Below are positions 1-11,559 of a DNA stretch of 64,000 nt, in pieces. This stretch comes from Dichetophora obliterata (taxonomy: Eukaryota; Arthropoda; Insecta; Diptera; Sciomyzidae), in NCBI GenBank assembly GCA_963920525.1, contig OY986438.1, positions 215,326,896-215,390,895 on the forward strand. Direction: 5' to 3'. A model generated the notes under the pieces. The model had not been told where the DNA came from, did not search any database, and was given only the letters and a program-made list of their open reading frames with translations. The translations under genes were made by a program, and so were the position numbers. Within the stretch, counting starts at the first letter, position 1. Every line of letters starts with the position of its first letter.

Positions 1-2389
1 AATGACTCAACTGGTGCATATCTTTAAACGAATTCAAAGCAAACATTTTGAGTATTAAAAATCTACAAAACTGTTTTACTTTCATTTTTCAGCTTATTCA
101 TAATATAGCTAAATTATAATTGATAATATAATTATTTGTGATAAATCGTAGTATCTCCTTACGACGTTGCATATTCCAAACTATTTTGATATCCATGAAT
201 TATAATTATTATTAACCAGAAGTAAGATTTTTTTTACCTTCATATGACTTATTTTTAACTTATCTTGTTTTAGTTAGTAAAACACACTTATTACAGACAA
301 TAACAATGTATAAATATATTTATTTGTTTATTTATTTATAATTGTATTAAATTGATAATTTTAAGACAAAGGAAATTAAAGCTTTGACATCAGTGGTCTT
401 AAGCTAGGTAAATATATAAAAGGTTACATGTCAATGTAACAATAGTTCTTTAAATCAAGCTATTTTCCTTCACATTTTCTTACATATTTTTCAAAGGAAG
501 AATATGTAAAGCTTCTTTTATTTTATTTTGTGAGGTTTCAAAGCCTATTGTGGGGGAATAAAGTGGGACAAATCTGGCTTTTTATATATGCTTCAGGGAT
601 TTTTAACAAGCTTAAAATCACATCACTGATAATGCATCACGCTAGCTTTACGTCACATAGCAAAATGGTCAACATTGGGCACGACTAACACAAAATAAAC
701 GAATGTAACAGCAAAGCATAGCGGAGCGATTACCCTTTTTTGAAATAAGACCAGAGATATTTGAGTTCATATATCAGAGTATGATTTGGTTCCTCCTTCC
801 TACTTCTATGACAGTTTCTTCGTATCCTTCATAATCGTGTTGCTTACTCTGTCCATTTTATTTTATTTTGGTTTTTTTTCATAAAATATTCTCATTTCAT
901 TTCTAATATTTTTACAGTTATTTTGGCTGTGATGTGTGATGTGCTTCCGTCGTCTGCTGGACCAAGTGGTTGGAGCTGCCCGTTGCTACTGTCGATTCGG
1001 TTGAGAAGGCTTTGAAGCATTGCAACAGCTTGGTTCACATGTCATGTTTGGGTGAGATGAGATGCCTGCATTTAACCTTCTGCTTTATATATTTTATATA
1101 TTCCCCTCTGTCGCTCTTTATAATACCGACCACCCATTACCGACCAGGACATTAAGCTACTTAAAGGAAATCTACGGCATGACGGAAGCCAACTGGCTAT
1201 AACCGATTACTTGCTGGAATCGTTATTGACCGAGTGGCTCGGAGACTAACAAAGAATCTTGTTGGCTCAAAGAGACGAGTTCAGAGGATGTTTATTTTGT
1301 TTGCTTGTTTACTTGTTTAGTAGAGGATGCACACAATACACACCAAATATACCGACTTCAAATGAAGATTAAGTCCTAGGTAATACCTAGTACATCGGTT
1401 ATATTAGTATTTAATAATTAGATACAACCAAGTTCAATTAAAAATTTAACAATAATCAATATTTGTATTCACTTTGCAGTGGATTTTTAATATTTATATG
1501 ATAAGCTTTATGCAATGACATGTTAAGACACAGAAATTATAAAATCCATATTCTATGTCTATTCTACTTTTTTAAGCTGTACCAACACACGATAAAAGGG
1601 TTGTGACCATTTCAAAACAAATTTCGGCGCTAGAAGTTGTAGTTTCTTAAAACAATTTCATGTTTTCATAGAAATGTACATTAGAGTCAGGGCCGTAGCC
1701 AGGATTTGCCCATAAGGGGGTTTTTTGATGAACTTTTTTTTTTTATTCAATATTAAAAAATTAAAAAATTAAATCAAAACTAAGAAAAACTTAGCATTGC
1801 AATATTGTTGTTAAAAAAAATATGTTGACTACTCTTGCAATGCACGACTTTAGTGATTAACTTTTATTCCAAACAGGGTGGTTATTACATATTAAGCCTT
1901 CTATTTTAAAGGCACTATAAAACTTTTTCGTCTTAAATCGAAGATTTTTTAGCAAAAACTTTGCACTAGCTTAGATATAAATAAAAACTCAGATTTTCAC
2001 CATATAAACACTAAATATGATTGAACTTTAATTTAATTTTGACTACAAGGTCCAATTTTTTGAAAAAAGCTAAATAAATTGGATACAACAAATTCTAATC
2101 TTGATTTCCTTTTTAATTTAACGACATCTTAGTTTTTAAGTTCCTTGTTTTTAATGAAATTGTTTTTTCTTAATGTTATAATTCAACATAGCAGCTGCAA
2201 CCACGCTTAAAATATATAAAGCGTTTATTGTTTTGGAAAAAAATACATTGTAAATCGCTCATTTAGCCTAAAATTTGCCAACATTGTTTTATACTGCATA
2301 CATTTATGCAGTAATAAATATAATCAATATAAATTATTTAAAATGTTTACAGTGAAAACATTTTGCATGCCAACGCTTGTTAACTGACA
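1..2389. other. AT-rich noncoding stretch, no gene recognised
   Basis: This stretch is very AT-rich and has no open frame with recognisable domains. The only higher-GC island is at about 915-1260. There a splice-acceptor-like TTTTTACAG (909-917) and a donor-like GGTGAGAT (about 1050) bracket 130 bp, but every frame across that interval is either stopped or not recognisable as a protein. At about 1690-1735 lies 'GGCCGTAGCCAGGATTTG' followed by a G run and an A/T-rich tail. That resembles the edge of an old dispersed repeat; a similar motif appears at 42365-42415. I assign no function. Confidence 0.5.
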
Positions 2390-3560
2390 CAAACACATTT
2401 CGCCACACACACACACATACGCATTCAAGCTTTACCCACACTCACACTGCAAATGTTTACTGCGCCTCAAATATGCATTTTATTGACTTTAACAAAATGC
2501 GACACTGTTGTTGCTTTTTCTGTTGCTGCTGCTAAATCTGTCGACAATAATCAACAACAAGTTTTTACTGCATGCTGTTGGCCTTGTAAATACACCGTGA
2601 ACAGAGTCCACAACAACAACAACAACAACAAACAACTGCAACAAAAAATGCACAACAACAAAAGTGAGAGAATGAATAAAGTGCATAAATTTGCCTTCCA
2701 AAAAATAAATAAAATTTAAAATTTATTAATTTCAATTTAAACAACAAAAGACATTCATACACATGTATCGTTGTTGTTGTTTTTGTTGGTGTGAATAGCC
2801 ACATAAATGCTTCTTCAAACATTGCCATGCACCTGATGATACCGTCGACCAGCCACCCACACCTTCTTCACTGTTACCACCACAATGTCAACAGTTTTTA
2901 AACAGACGCTCTCACACACACACACACACACACAACTTACACTAATTCACGCCCACATGCACCGCATTGCAATGCGTTGCTTTTTAACAGGAAATTAATT
3001 TATCGCAAATAATTCAATTGAGTTTTTCAAAACAATAATTTATTGTCCATAAACAAGGACAGCGCAAAGAACATGAAACATGCAGGAGTGGCCGATTGCA
3101 CGAGCCTACATATAAATACACGAGTGTGTGTTCGCACTACACTCACAAAATATATGGCATCCATCTCTCTGATGACAAGCCACAATTTTAGACACAGAGC
3201 TTAAAAAGTTTTTACTTTGCTACCGTATTTTTGCCAACCGTGTACCTTTGCTCAGCAGCAGCTGCAACATGTAAGCAACAGCAGCAGCAACAGCAGCATC
3301 GTGTTTTAATGTTTCTGTTATAGCTGCAACATGGCGCACGCAGAACCGCAAACGATTGAATTTAAATAATTAAAATGCTCAATTGACAAATTTGATTAAA
3401 TCCAATTAAATGTATTGATCAATTTTTCGCTTTACCCATAGCAGGTTGTTGTTTCAGCAACAACAATAACAACAAGATATTTCAGGGCGTACAGGTTAAT
3501 AATTTTTATAAAATTGTGGCCGAAAAAAACACAGGTGGTGGAGTTTCTGTCATTGAAGCC
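2390..3560. other. Unique noncoding block rich in CA, CAA and CAG microsatellites
   Basis: (CA)n tracts occur at about 2403-2425 and 2908-2935, CAA runs at about 2613-2640 and CAG/CAA runs at about 3250-3300. Long frames exist on both strands (for example 2453-2719 +), but they are built from Asn/Gln or Val/Cys homopolymers generated by the CAA repeats and look like repeat artefacts. Such TE-poor, CAA/CAG-rich DNA is typical of fly regulatory, UTR or intronic sequence. No exon or promoter can be placed with confidence. Confidence 0.45.
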
Positions 3561-6500
3561 ACAGCAAGCGCATCGATTTATAATGGTGTTCAGGTAATAA
3601 AGCTCCTTTGAAAAACAGAAAGTAAAATTTATTGGTTTAAGAGCTCATAAAATGTTCGATAATTAAAAATAAAGGATCATGGGTAAAATATTTACATCAA
3701 CTCTCTGGACTTACTTCAAGGAAAATGACGCAGAAATTAGTTAAGAAACTCAATATGAAAAAAATTTAACGTAAAAGCAACGATATTGATGGCGAACGAT
3801 GAAGTGTAAAACAGCGAAATTCATTAATGAACGTTAAGGTAAATTGACAAGAAAAAATGCAAGATCTTGAAATATTAACTTAAATAATATATATACTTTT
3901 AAATGACTTGTGGGCGGTGAAAAGGGTTGTGGCAAAATGTTAGGTAATAAATTTTTAAAGTACAGCTAACTTTCCTTTTTTTAAAGAAAATTTAATGAAT
4001 CACAAATTTAATGCTATAAAAATGTTTGTTTTATTACGCAAAATTCAGATAAAATTACGCTAAATGTGAAAATTTTGTAGTTTAAATTGATTGATTTCAT
4101 CATCACATGAGCGCTGCTCGAGAATGAATCCGTAGGGTGGATTTGATGGTACAATGTTAGAAAGGCTATTTCATTGTCTTTTAAATGAGTTCTAAAAATA
4201 AGTTTTACGTGAGTTGGTTCTTCTGTTAGAAACAATAGTATGAAAAAAAGTCATGAAATACCAATTAACCCCGTAATTTCTAAAAGTGCGAAAATAGACC
4301 CCCACTATTACCCCTCTCTTTCACTTGATAGATTATTATTACTGCTTAAGATTATTATTACTAGTATAAATGCTTGTCCAATGACGGCTCCTCCGCACAC
4401 TATCTTTTTGGAGCCATTTGCCGAAAGAATTTTTTTCTTCTTAAAGCTTGATTTTTTTAATTCACTTGATTTTTGCAAATTACAAATATACTTCTTTAAA
4501 TAGCACTTTAAGTATTGAAGCAGTGTTGAAAAATTAGCAACCTTCATAAGCGTAGCAACAAACTACGAAGAATTTTAGAAATAAATTACCAAAAACCCTT
4601 TATTGTCACTGATAAGTATCAAATACATTTTCTGAGCATACTTTCAGGCTGAATATTTTTGAGAACAGTTTTGGAGATATTGATAGAGATATTGGGTTTG
4701 GAGCAGAGTGCTTGCCTTTTATATATTAAGATTTATTCCTTAACGGCCACACTTTGCTCCCGTAACGTAGCGGCCACACTAGATTGATTAATTTCTCACC
4801 CCAGTCAAAAAAATCTGTCTAGAAAGACAAATTTAAGATATTGAGACACAAAAAAAATGCATGGGCATTTTCAGCAAAGTCAGGAAACATAAGTTAAAAA
4901 AAAATCATTACTCGATCAGTACTGAAATTAAGGGGATAAAAATTTAGGCTGAGACACTCAATATATACCACAACAATAAAATAACTATGACGTAGCTGCT
5001 TCTTTTAAAAACTATATATATTTTGCAGAATGGAAATGAAAAAAAATGAGAAATAACAAAACTAAAATATCACATAAAGTAATGGTCAATTTTTTTATTA
5101 TTTTTATAAGAAATATATTTAATATTATATTTAGGTACACAAAATATGAAGAATTAAATTATCTAATATTTTTAATAACATAAATCGACCACGTAAGTAA
5201 AAAATATACGCATTAGTTTTATTATTACATATTATTTTATTTTACACAAAAAACACTGTTCCTTCATGAATATTGTTGAAAAAAATTTATAACAATTATT
5301 AAGATATTATTTACGTGGCTTTTTTATCTTCTCACACGAAAACTTCGTGACAAAAAAGATAATATTTCACTATTTTGCTGTTTACGCAACACCAGGGTGA
5401 ATAAGTTCAACCTTTCACCCCACTTTAAAAATTTATCGTTTATTTTTATATCAGTAGTAATACTTTTTTCTTCCTTCTATGTAGCATGCAAGTAACTTAC
5501 ATTTCTCGAGAGCCTTTTAATGGTGCGACACATGTGTATGATTTTTGCAGTTTTTAATAAAGTACTTCGCACAGTTTGTATGCATTTGCACTTCGGTCGA
5601 ATTTTCTGAAAGTTTGGATTTAGGTTTTCCAATTTATCCTAATCAAAAGTATCTATAGGCTCCAGCTACGATTATGGACACTTTTTGAGCTACAGCTGGA
5701 AAAAATAGTACAAAGTGCTCATATGAAAAGTGAAGAGTTATCACATTGTCTTATATCTTTAATAAGTTGGGTCTAACAAAAAAAGAGTTTCATAAACTCG
5801 GTCTAAAATATTTCTTGGCTCTTTGCTGTCACCTTCACGAAAGGATTTTGCTATGTGGTAACCATTAGGATTGCTGGAACTTTTTGTAAAAAGTGTTTGT
5901 TTTTGACAAAAAAAAACACTTTTTGTGTAGGCAAGTTTCTGTTTCAATTTTGTATTGTATTCAATTTTCAATTGTAAAAAAAAATCGCAAAAATATAGCT
6001 CTAAAAATTATTACGTTCTATCAACATAAAAAATTTAAAGAAATCTGCTCGTTCGGGATTTTTTTACCTATGTACCTATTTTTAACCTATTTTAAGTGCG
6101 ATGGATTCTCAACATGTCCATCTTTGAGAATTTCTACAAATGGTACTTGTAATTTTGTAGCGATCACACTGTTATTATAGTTTTTGCGTATTTGCAAATA
6201 TGTTTAAGTTGCCATCAACATCCAGTTAAAACTCTTTTATTGTGCAGTCACGAGTTCTTTAGTTGTTAAAATAGTTTTTATAAATATTTAATTTTTATAA
6301 ACTAAAACCATATCTCTTTTATTGATTGATTGATCGAAAACGAAGTTACAGTGAAGTTCATACACTTCTTCGTTTTATTTCACGCAGAAAAAATATATAC
6401 CTCTAGAATCTTTTTTTTTTGTCCTCTAACAGGGAAAAATTGTACAAACATAATTTTATCAAATCGGCTTACCCTAGTTCACCTTCATAAAAAATTATTC

Positions 6501-7190
6501 ATTTAAAATAAAAAGTATGTGAAATCGTTTCATAGTGCTTTTTTTATTTGTCAAAGTTCTATAATGCAACATGTTGCTCATCATATTGTCTTTCTAACGA
6601 GCTTAAGGTATGACTTGCGGTTCAAGCCCACAAAAATAACGTTTTTTAAAATTGCTGTAGCTCAGTCGTTTTTCAATTTATAAGCTTTGGGGTTTTTTAC
6701 GTGAAAGTAGACATAATTTTCTAACTTTTTCTGTACTTTTTTATGTTTCGATGTTTTTTTAACCACCTCCTCCCAGACCGATGAAGTTGTGTACGTAAAA
6801 ATGAGAAGGCGTTTCTTTTTTCTTGATAACCAGATGTCTTATCGAATTTCTGCGGGCGGCATTTCGTTGAAAATCATGTCATCCTGAATTAAAGTATTTC
6901 CAATATATAAAAAATTTACAAAATAGCGCGATTTTTTTAAAAAAAAGTTAAAATTTTGCTGTTTTTTGGAGTTTTTGCCCCACCCCTTCCCCGGTAGTAG
7001 AGTAAGCCCAATTATCCTAGTTCAGGACTTGCTTGATGTGATTACCAACAAAACGGCGCTAACAGCTTCTTCATCCGACTTCTGATTCTCGAAAAAAAGA
7101 CACCTCAGTTTGAAAAAGTGATTTCGAGAAAAACGCATTTAAAGTTTTAGTACCTATCCTTTTTATTTAGTTTTAGTACGACCGAGCTAA
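3561..7190. other. Noncoding AT-rich region, probably old degenerate repeats
   Basis: I see no recognisable coding region on either strand; open frames of 70-95 codons (for example 4240-4503 +) have repeat-like, low-complexity composition. 4640-4735 contains '...TTTTGGAGATATTG...TTTTATATATTAAGATT', which resembles the 3' end of the repeat at 57040-57110 and 57505-57600 and may be an old fragment of it. 7120-7165 shares the phrase CGAGAAAAACGCATTTAAAG with the repeat ending near 61140 (GAGAAAAACGCGTTTAAAG). Confidence 0.4.
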
Positions 7191-7312
7191 GGTCGGCTTC
7201 CCGCCAAAACCAATGCATGTATTTAAATTTTTTCTTTTAGATTGTATATCGATAAAACAATTAATTTCTTTACAAAAACAACATTTTCACATCACAGTTT
7301 AAAAGTACGTAT

Positions 7313-8100
7313 AGCACCATTAAATGAATATAATAGAAACTTTTTTCCGAATAAAATAATTTTGGTCGCCTAAATCGGAAAAATACCCCAATGTGGTTTG
7401 CTAAGTGATTTTTGGGCTAACACATTAAAATATACGGAAAAATAAAGTCTTTATACAGAGCCAAAACACAAACAACAACATGCATACGAGACTGACCTCA
7501 TATTACAAACAACAACATGCAAAAAGTTATGACTCACGCCTCGATACATAAGAAAAGCAAATTCGAAAGAAAATCAATACAAATTATTTACGTGAAAACA
7601 CAGAGAAAACTAATTTCTTTAGAAATGAGACCCTTCATTGAAAAATTTTCCTAATGTCATAATTAGGGATGCCAGCAGTTATTCCAGTCGTGGGATTTTT
7701 AGAATTGAAATCGGGTGCAAGCACTTTTCGAAACGCACATTAGGGTATTTCATCGATTTGGGCTGCAAAAAATCAATTTTATAAAACACAGATTTTGTAG
7801 AAAAAAATAATTCTTGCAGTGTTGAATAGTGTTGAATAAGTCCCAATGGTCGTACTGGGTTAAAATCAAATAACAGACTTGAATAGAAACTATTTACCGA
7901 ATAAAAAAATTGTGGCCGCCTAAATCAGTCAAATACCCCATTGTGCTGCTAAACAAATTTGTTTTGCAATGTTGAATAGTGTTTAATATGTCCCAATGGT
8001 GTTAGAATCAAATAAAAGAGTTGAATAGAAACTATGTACCGTATAAAATATTGTTGGCCGCCTAAATCAGTCAAATACGCCAATGTGCGCTGCTAAATGA
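7313..8100. repeat. Degenerate tandem repeat, ~140-bp unit (about 2.7 copies)
   Basis: A unit containing 'GAATAGAAACTATTTACCGA...GTGGCCGCCTAAATCAGTCAAATACCCCATTGTG' occurs at about 7323-7415 (divergent), 7815-7962 and 7963-8100. The last two are adjacent, are about 140 bp each, and also share 'TTGAATAGTGTT.AATA.GTCCCAATGGT'. Internal arrays of this unit size sit inside some non-autonomous Helitron-like (DINE/INE-type) elements of flies. Together with the terminal segment at 8101-8262, that is the likeliest context, but it is an inference. Confidence 0.6.
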
Positions 8101-8262
8101 ATTTTCTCATAAGTGAGACCTAGTTAGATCGATTTATCGCACCCGCAAACCCCTAAAATGAAAATTTCATCGAAATCGGTTGGGCCGTTTTCGAGAACTC
8201 ATTTGCAAACAAGCAAATAAACAAAAAAATATTGATCATTTAATAGTATTAGATAGATAATA
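8101..8262 (+). mobile_element. 3' end of a dispersed Helitron-like (or unclassified) DNA repeat
   Basis: The sequence has the widespread insect repeat phrase 'ATTTCATCGAAATCGGTTGG.CCGTTTTCGAGAACTCATTTGC', followed by 'TTTAATAGTATTAGATAGAT'. The latter is close to the reverse complement of the ATCTATACTATTATAAAG segment near 13786, so the two could be opposite ends of one family. It directly follows the 140-bp tandem array, which supports one composite element at about 7313-8262. The superfamily is uncertain. Confidence 0.4.
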
Positions 8263-8335
8263 TTATAAAATATATAATAATAACAATTTTTTTCCTAAGC
8301 ATAGTACTCATAGTAGAAAAATGGCAGTTGTGGTA

Positions 8336-8455
8336 GAAGCGTGAAAATTTTCACATGTTCGTCAGAGTGGTACTCTCTTCCGCTGCATGATATAATCGCA
8401 ACATGTTTCTGAGCAACATTTTTTCACGACAATTTAAATGTACTGCCTATTTATT
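8336..8455 (+). repeat. Left part of a dispersed repeat interrupted by later insertions
   Basis: This segment matches 31118-31237 closely (shared TCGCAACATGTTTCTGAGC and ATTTTTTCACGAC). The match stops at GCCTATTTATT and resumes only at 9303, so about 850 bp was inserted here. The sequence is noncoding. The outer boundary is marked by GCATAGTACT near 8298, mirrored by AGTACTATGC near 9452, which suggests a short-TIR MITE. The 31-kb copy gives the uninterrupted reference. Confidence 0.6.
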
Positions 8456-8895
8456 TCACTGTTGCTATTTTGGTGCTTTTTCCACCAGATTTGGTGCATT
8501 TGGAAAATTTTGGCGCTAGAAAAATTAGGTTTGGTGCCTGGTGTATTTTTTGGTGCTTTTTGTTTCGGAGGCAAAAACTGTGCCCTAGTTTGTGCCTTAA
8601 TATATAATATAAACTAATCTCAAGCTGTGATTTAATGGCACAAGTATATGAAAACATTAGTAAATTTTTGTATTAGATTCGTTAAATAAGCTTAATTTAG
8701 GTATTTTTAATTTGTATAAACCTGTGAAGTATTTTTTTTATAATAACAATTTTTTTTTACAATAAAACAATTGGCAATCCCGAATATAATATAATTTTTG
8801 AATTTAATTTGTTTTTTTTTTTAAACCTATTGAAACTAGTTCACTTTTAAGATAAAAACGCATTTTTTCGCCTTATCGTCTTTGGCACTGATTTA
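8456..8895. other. Inserted sequence of unknown type between repeat half and SINE tail
   Basis: This segment sits inside the interrupted repeat but outside the recognisable SINE. It contains several TTTGGTGC phrases (about 8470-8565) and an AT-rich right half. No coding region is recognised. It may be a second insertion, or a 3' transduced or older flank of the SINE; I cannot tell. Confidence 0.3.
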
Positions 8896-9302
8896 TTTTT
8901 TTTTTTTTTTTTTTTTTAAAAGATCAAAGAACCAAAGCATGCGCCTTATACAAACAAGGTTTGGTCTTTGACCTGAAAGGAAAGGGATAGATTATTTAGA
9001 GGAATTGATTGGAACTATACGTGAATTATTGATTAGGGGAAACAACCGCGAAAGACAATTTGAATTGCTTTTTAACGAGGCTAGTGTTATGCCTTAACCT
9101 CGGCAAGCATTTCAAGCCCTTAGTTGTTCCATTCCCTTCATATTTTCCACAATTTAGTTGTGGATTTTTAGTTTTCCATAATTCTTAAATGTAGGACAAA
9201 GAAAGAACAAAGAAAGTGAAAAGAACCATGCTCGAGCCCGGATTCGAACCAGGGACCTTTGGGTTGAGAGTCTAGCGCACTCTCCACTAGACTACAAAGG
9301 CC
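8896..9302 (-). mobile_element. tRNA-derived SINE, apparently full length
   Basis: Read on the minus strand, it starts at 9302 with a tRNA-like head: box A TAGTCTAGTGG and box B GGTTCGAATCC in the right order and spacing, over about 72 nt. A body of about 310 bp follows, ending in a 22-nt poly(A) (poly-T on + at 8896-8917). The head cannot fold as a mature tRNA because the acceptor 5' GGCCTTT has no matching 3' strand. Pol III internal promoter, body and A-tail define a SINE. Its 3' body recurs at 57732-57965 and 58975-59208. It lies inside an older repeat (8336-8455 plus 9303-9455), which dates the insertion as younger. Confidence 0.75.
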
Positions 9303-9460
9303 GAAGTAAAAAGAGAGACATCATATGAAATTTCAAAACTCATTCTCTGGGTCTCTCTGAGAAACGTTGCATCGCAACAAAATATCTGTCAGAAATTTCA
9401 TGCAACAAATAAATTAATGTTGTCAGCGAAATTTCACAAAAGTAAACATAGTACTATGCT
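9303..9460 (+). repeat. Right part of the interrupted dispersed repeat
   Basis: This segment is colinear with 31240-31408: both share AGAGAGA.ATCATATGAAATTTC, TCATTCTCTGGGTCTCTCTGA, CGCAACAAAATAT.TGTCAG and TTGTCAGCGAAATTTCAC. It is the continuation of 8336-8455 across the SINE-containing insertion, and it ends near AGTACTATGC. It is noncoding. Confidence 0.6.
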
Positions 9461-9953
9461 GTACACGTATACAACGTATAAAAACGTGTAATATGTAATG
9501 TGTAAAATAGTGATTACGCTCATATGCTCACATTCGTGCTTTTTAAAGTTCAGCGTCTCTTTATGTGTAATTATTGTTCGAATAAATAAATTTTAAGTTT
9601 CGATTAAGTTTAAATTCTAGATCAATTATTGTAATCAAAACTCTTTGTCATTGATCTTTACTAATGATACTAATACAATAAAGGCACAAATTATTAATTA
9701 TAATAAATGATCAACGCATCATCAGTGTGTGCATCTAAAAAACCAGAATTTTGCGTGCTTGCTTGCTTGGTGACACAACAACAAAATTTTTTTTGACAGT
9801 GACATCAAATAAATTCCCGATTGGGTTTGTAATGCTTGCTCACAGACTTCCATAGAATTTCTTTCTTCCAACTCGACACAGCACACACATAACAAACTCC
9901 ATGTTACTCGCGCAGTCCCCAAAAATAGTCGCCGCAGAGTTAACCTTTATTAA

Positions 9954-10455
9954 CCCATTTCCAGCTATTGGTGCATTTTTGCACCAGTAACTTTAGAATT
10001 TTCTCCAGCGCGAAAGTGATATTACCTGGCACTGTAGGGATTTTGTTAGTATGGACCTTTGACAATACACATTATTTTTGGTTTGAGTCGATTCGGACAT
10101 TTACTTGGATTTTATGCCCACGGATCTTCGCAATATTTGGGTTTTTTTGTTTTTGATTTTTGAAAAGTCCAGAAAAATCTTAAATTGCAATATTGCTCTT
10201 CAGTAGTAACTATTATAAGTTTTAAATTTTATGTTTAAATAAATTTAGAGCCCGTTTGCTGTTTTAAAATGGGCACGTAAGGCTGTGAAGGTAAGTGATA
10301 CAGCTAGTGGTGCAAAAATCAATCCGCCCAGCCCATATCTGTGGAGGTAAAATTTTTAATTTTGCCAGATAAAGTTTAGAGCCTGGACGATATATAGACT
10401 CTGGGCGAAGTTTCATCGAATTTGGCCTGATAGTTAAGGAGCCGCCAGAAATGGG
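9954..10455. mobile_element. TTAA-flanked MITE (piggyBac-like ends)
   Basis: TTAA at 9950-9953 and at 10456-10459 bracket a 502-bp unit with inverted ends CCCATTTCCAGCTATTGG and, on the other strand, CCCATTTCTGGCGGCTCC. A TTAA target duplication with ends starting CCC is the piggyBac signature. The interior is noncoding, so the copy is non-autonomous. GGTGCATTTTTGCACC just inside the left end forms a small hairpin. A second end of the same type, identical for about 20 bp to the right terminus, lies at 18986-19010. Confidence 0.65.
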
Positions 10456-10459
10456 TTAA

Positions 10460-11240
10460 TCAACGTTGGCCGCAGACCTCATCACTTATTTTAGCCGAGT
10501 TGTATATCTCTAATATAGACTATGAAATATTAATAGTACATTTGAATATCTTTCCAAAAAATTAAATTTTATCAAAATCGAATTATCTATGTTAACGTGG
10601 CAGTCACTTGAACCAAAACCAACAAAATAATCACAATTTTCTAAACCGATTTGATTAGATTTTATAATGTTAACTTACCAATGCTTAAAAATGTTCACAA
10701 TATTTTGTTAAATGAAATACAATGCCTCGTTAAAATTCAAAAAATTTTTAGGCAACGAAAAAACGAAAAAAGGCTTAAACTTTGAAGCGGTAAGAGTAAT
10801 ATGAAAAATATGTTTTTTTTTTAAATTACATTTATTCATTTTGATGGAATTTGTAAAAGTTATGAAGCGTTTTTTAAAATATTTACGATAATTTCACAAA
10901 AAAATTAAATATATGACAACCGAATGACGAAAAAATTTGACAAAACTTCTGATTTATGTACATTTAAGTGAAGTTTGAACAATTGTTTTTCGAAATGACG
11001 ACTCAAAGACTTAGAAAATGTGTGTTATTGACCAACTTTTGCTTCGAATTCGAAAAATCTCCGATAAACCGGTTTTTAAGGACACCCGTTTTTTGAGAAG
11101 AACAGATTAGTACAACCTCTAAACCTCTTCCAAAAAATCTGTAAAAGTCTCAAAAATACTTGACTTCATAAGCCTTCAAAAAAAGTTTGAGCAACTATGA
11201 AATTCGAAAAAAATATTCTTTTGGGACACCATATATATAT
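10460..11240. other. Noncoding AT-rich sequence
   Basis: No recognisable gene or transposon terminus is seen. Phrases such as TTCGAAAAATCTCCGATAAACC and AACCTCTAAACC resemble those in the old AT-rich repeats elsewhere in the window (60480-60600), but I could not establish colinearity. Confidence 0.35.
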
Positions 11241-11248
11241 ATATATTA

Positions 11249-11553
11249 GGGCGGGTCAATTTGTATGGACGAATTTTTTGGAGGTCTGGCTCAGCGAAAT
11301 TCGTAAAATACATGTAATTTCAAGACTTTTTCTCCACTACAGCATATACAAATTCTGAAGAAAAGCTGTGCGGACTTTCGTAAATAGAATTTGTTCTCAA
11401 TTATAAAATATGAATGTATGAATGTATGTGTATGAATCTATTTACGAAAGTCCGCACAGCTTTTTTTCAGAATTTGTATATGCTGTAGTGGAGAAAAAGT
11501 CTTGAAATTACATGTATTTTACGAATTTCGCTGAGCCAGAATTTGACCCGCCC
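11249..11553. mobile_element. Long-hairpin MITE with TA target duplication
   Basis: TA dinucleotides at 11247-11248 and 11554-11555 flank a 305-bp unit that begins GGGCGGGTCAA and ends TTGACCCGCCC. The arms are inverted repeats of more than 100 bp: for example TCGTAAAATACATGTAATTT on the left and its complement on the right, and GCTGTGCGGACTTTCGTAAA at about 11367-11386 mirrored at about 11442-11461. The loop of about 50 nt contains ATGTATGAATGTATG. The left arm carries about 24 bp absent from the right. It has no coding capacity. A Tc1/mariner-type non-autonomous element is the likely class. A transcript would fold into a near-perfect hairpin. Confidence 0.85.
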
Positions 11554-11559
11554 TAATAT

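Noticed and set aside
2453..2828. Overlapping 70-88-codon frames on both strands
   Set aside because: They consist of CAA/GTT repeat homopolymers and show no start context or domain.
9232..9302. Functional tRNA gene on the minus strand
   Set aside because: Boxes A and B are good, but the acceptor strands do not pair and the sequence continues into a SINE body with an A-tail.
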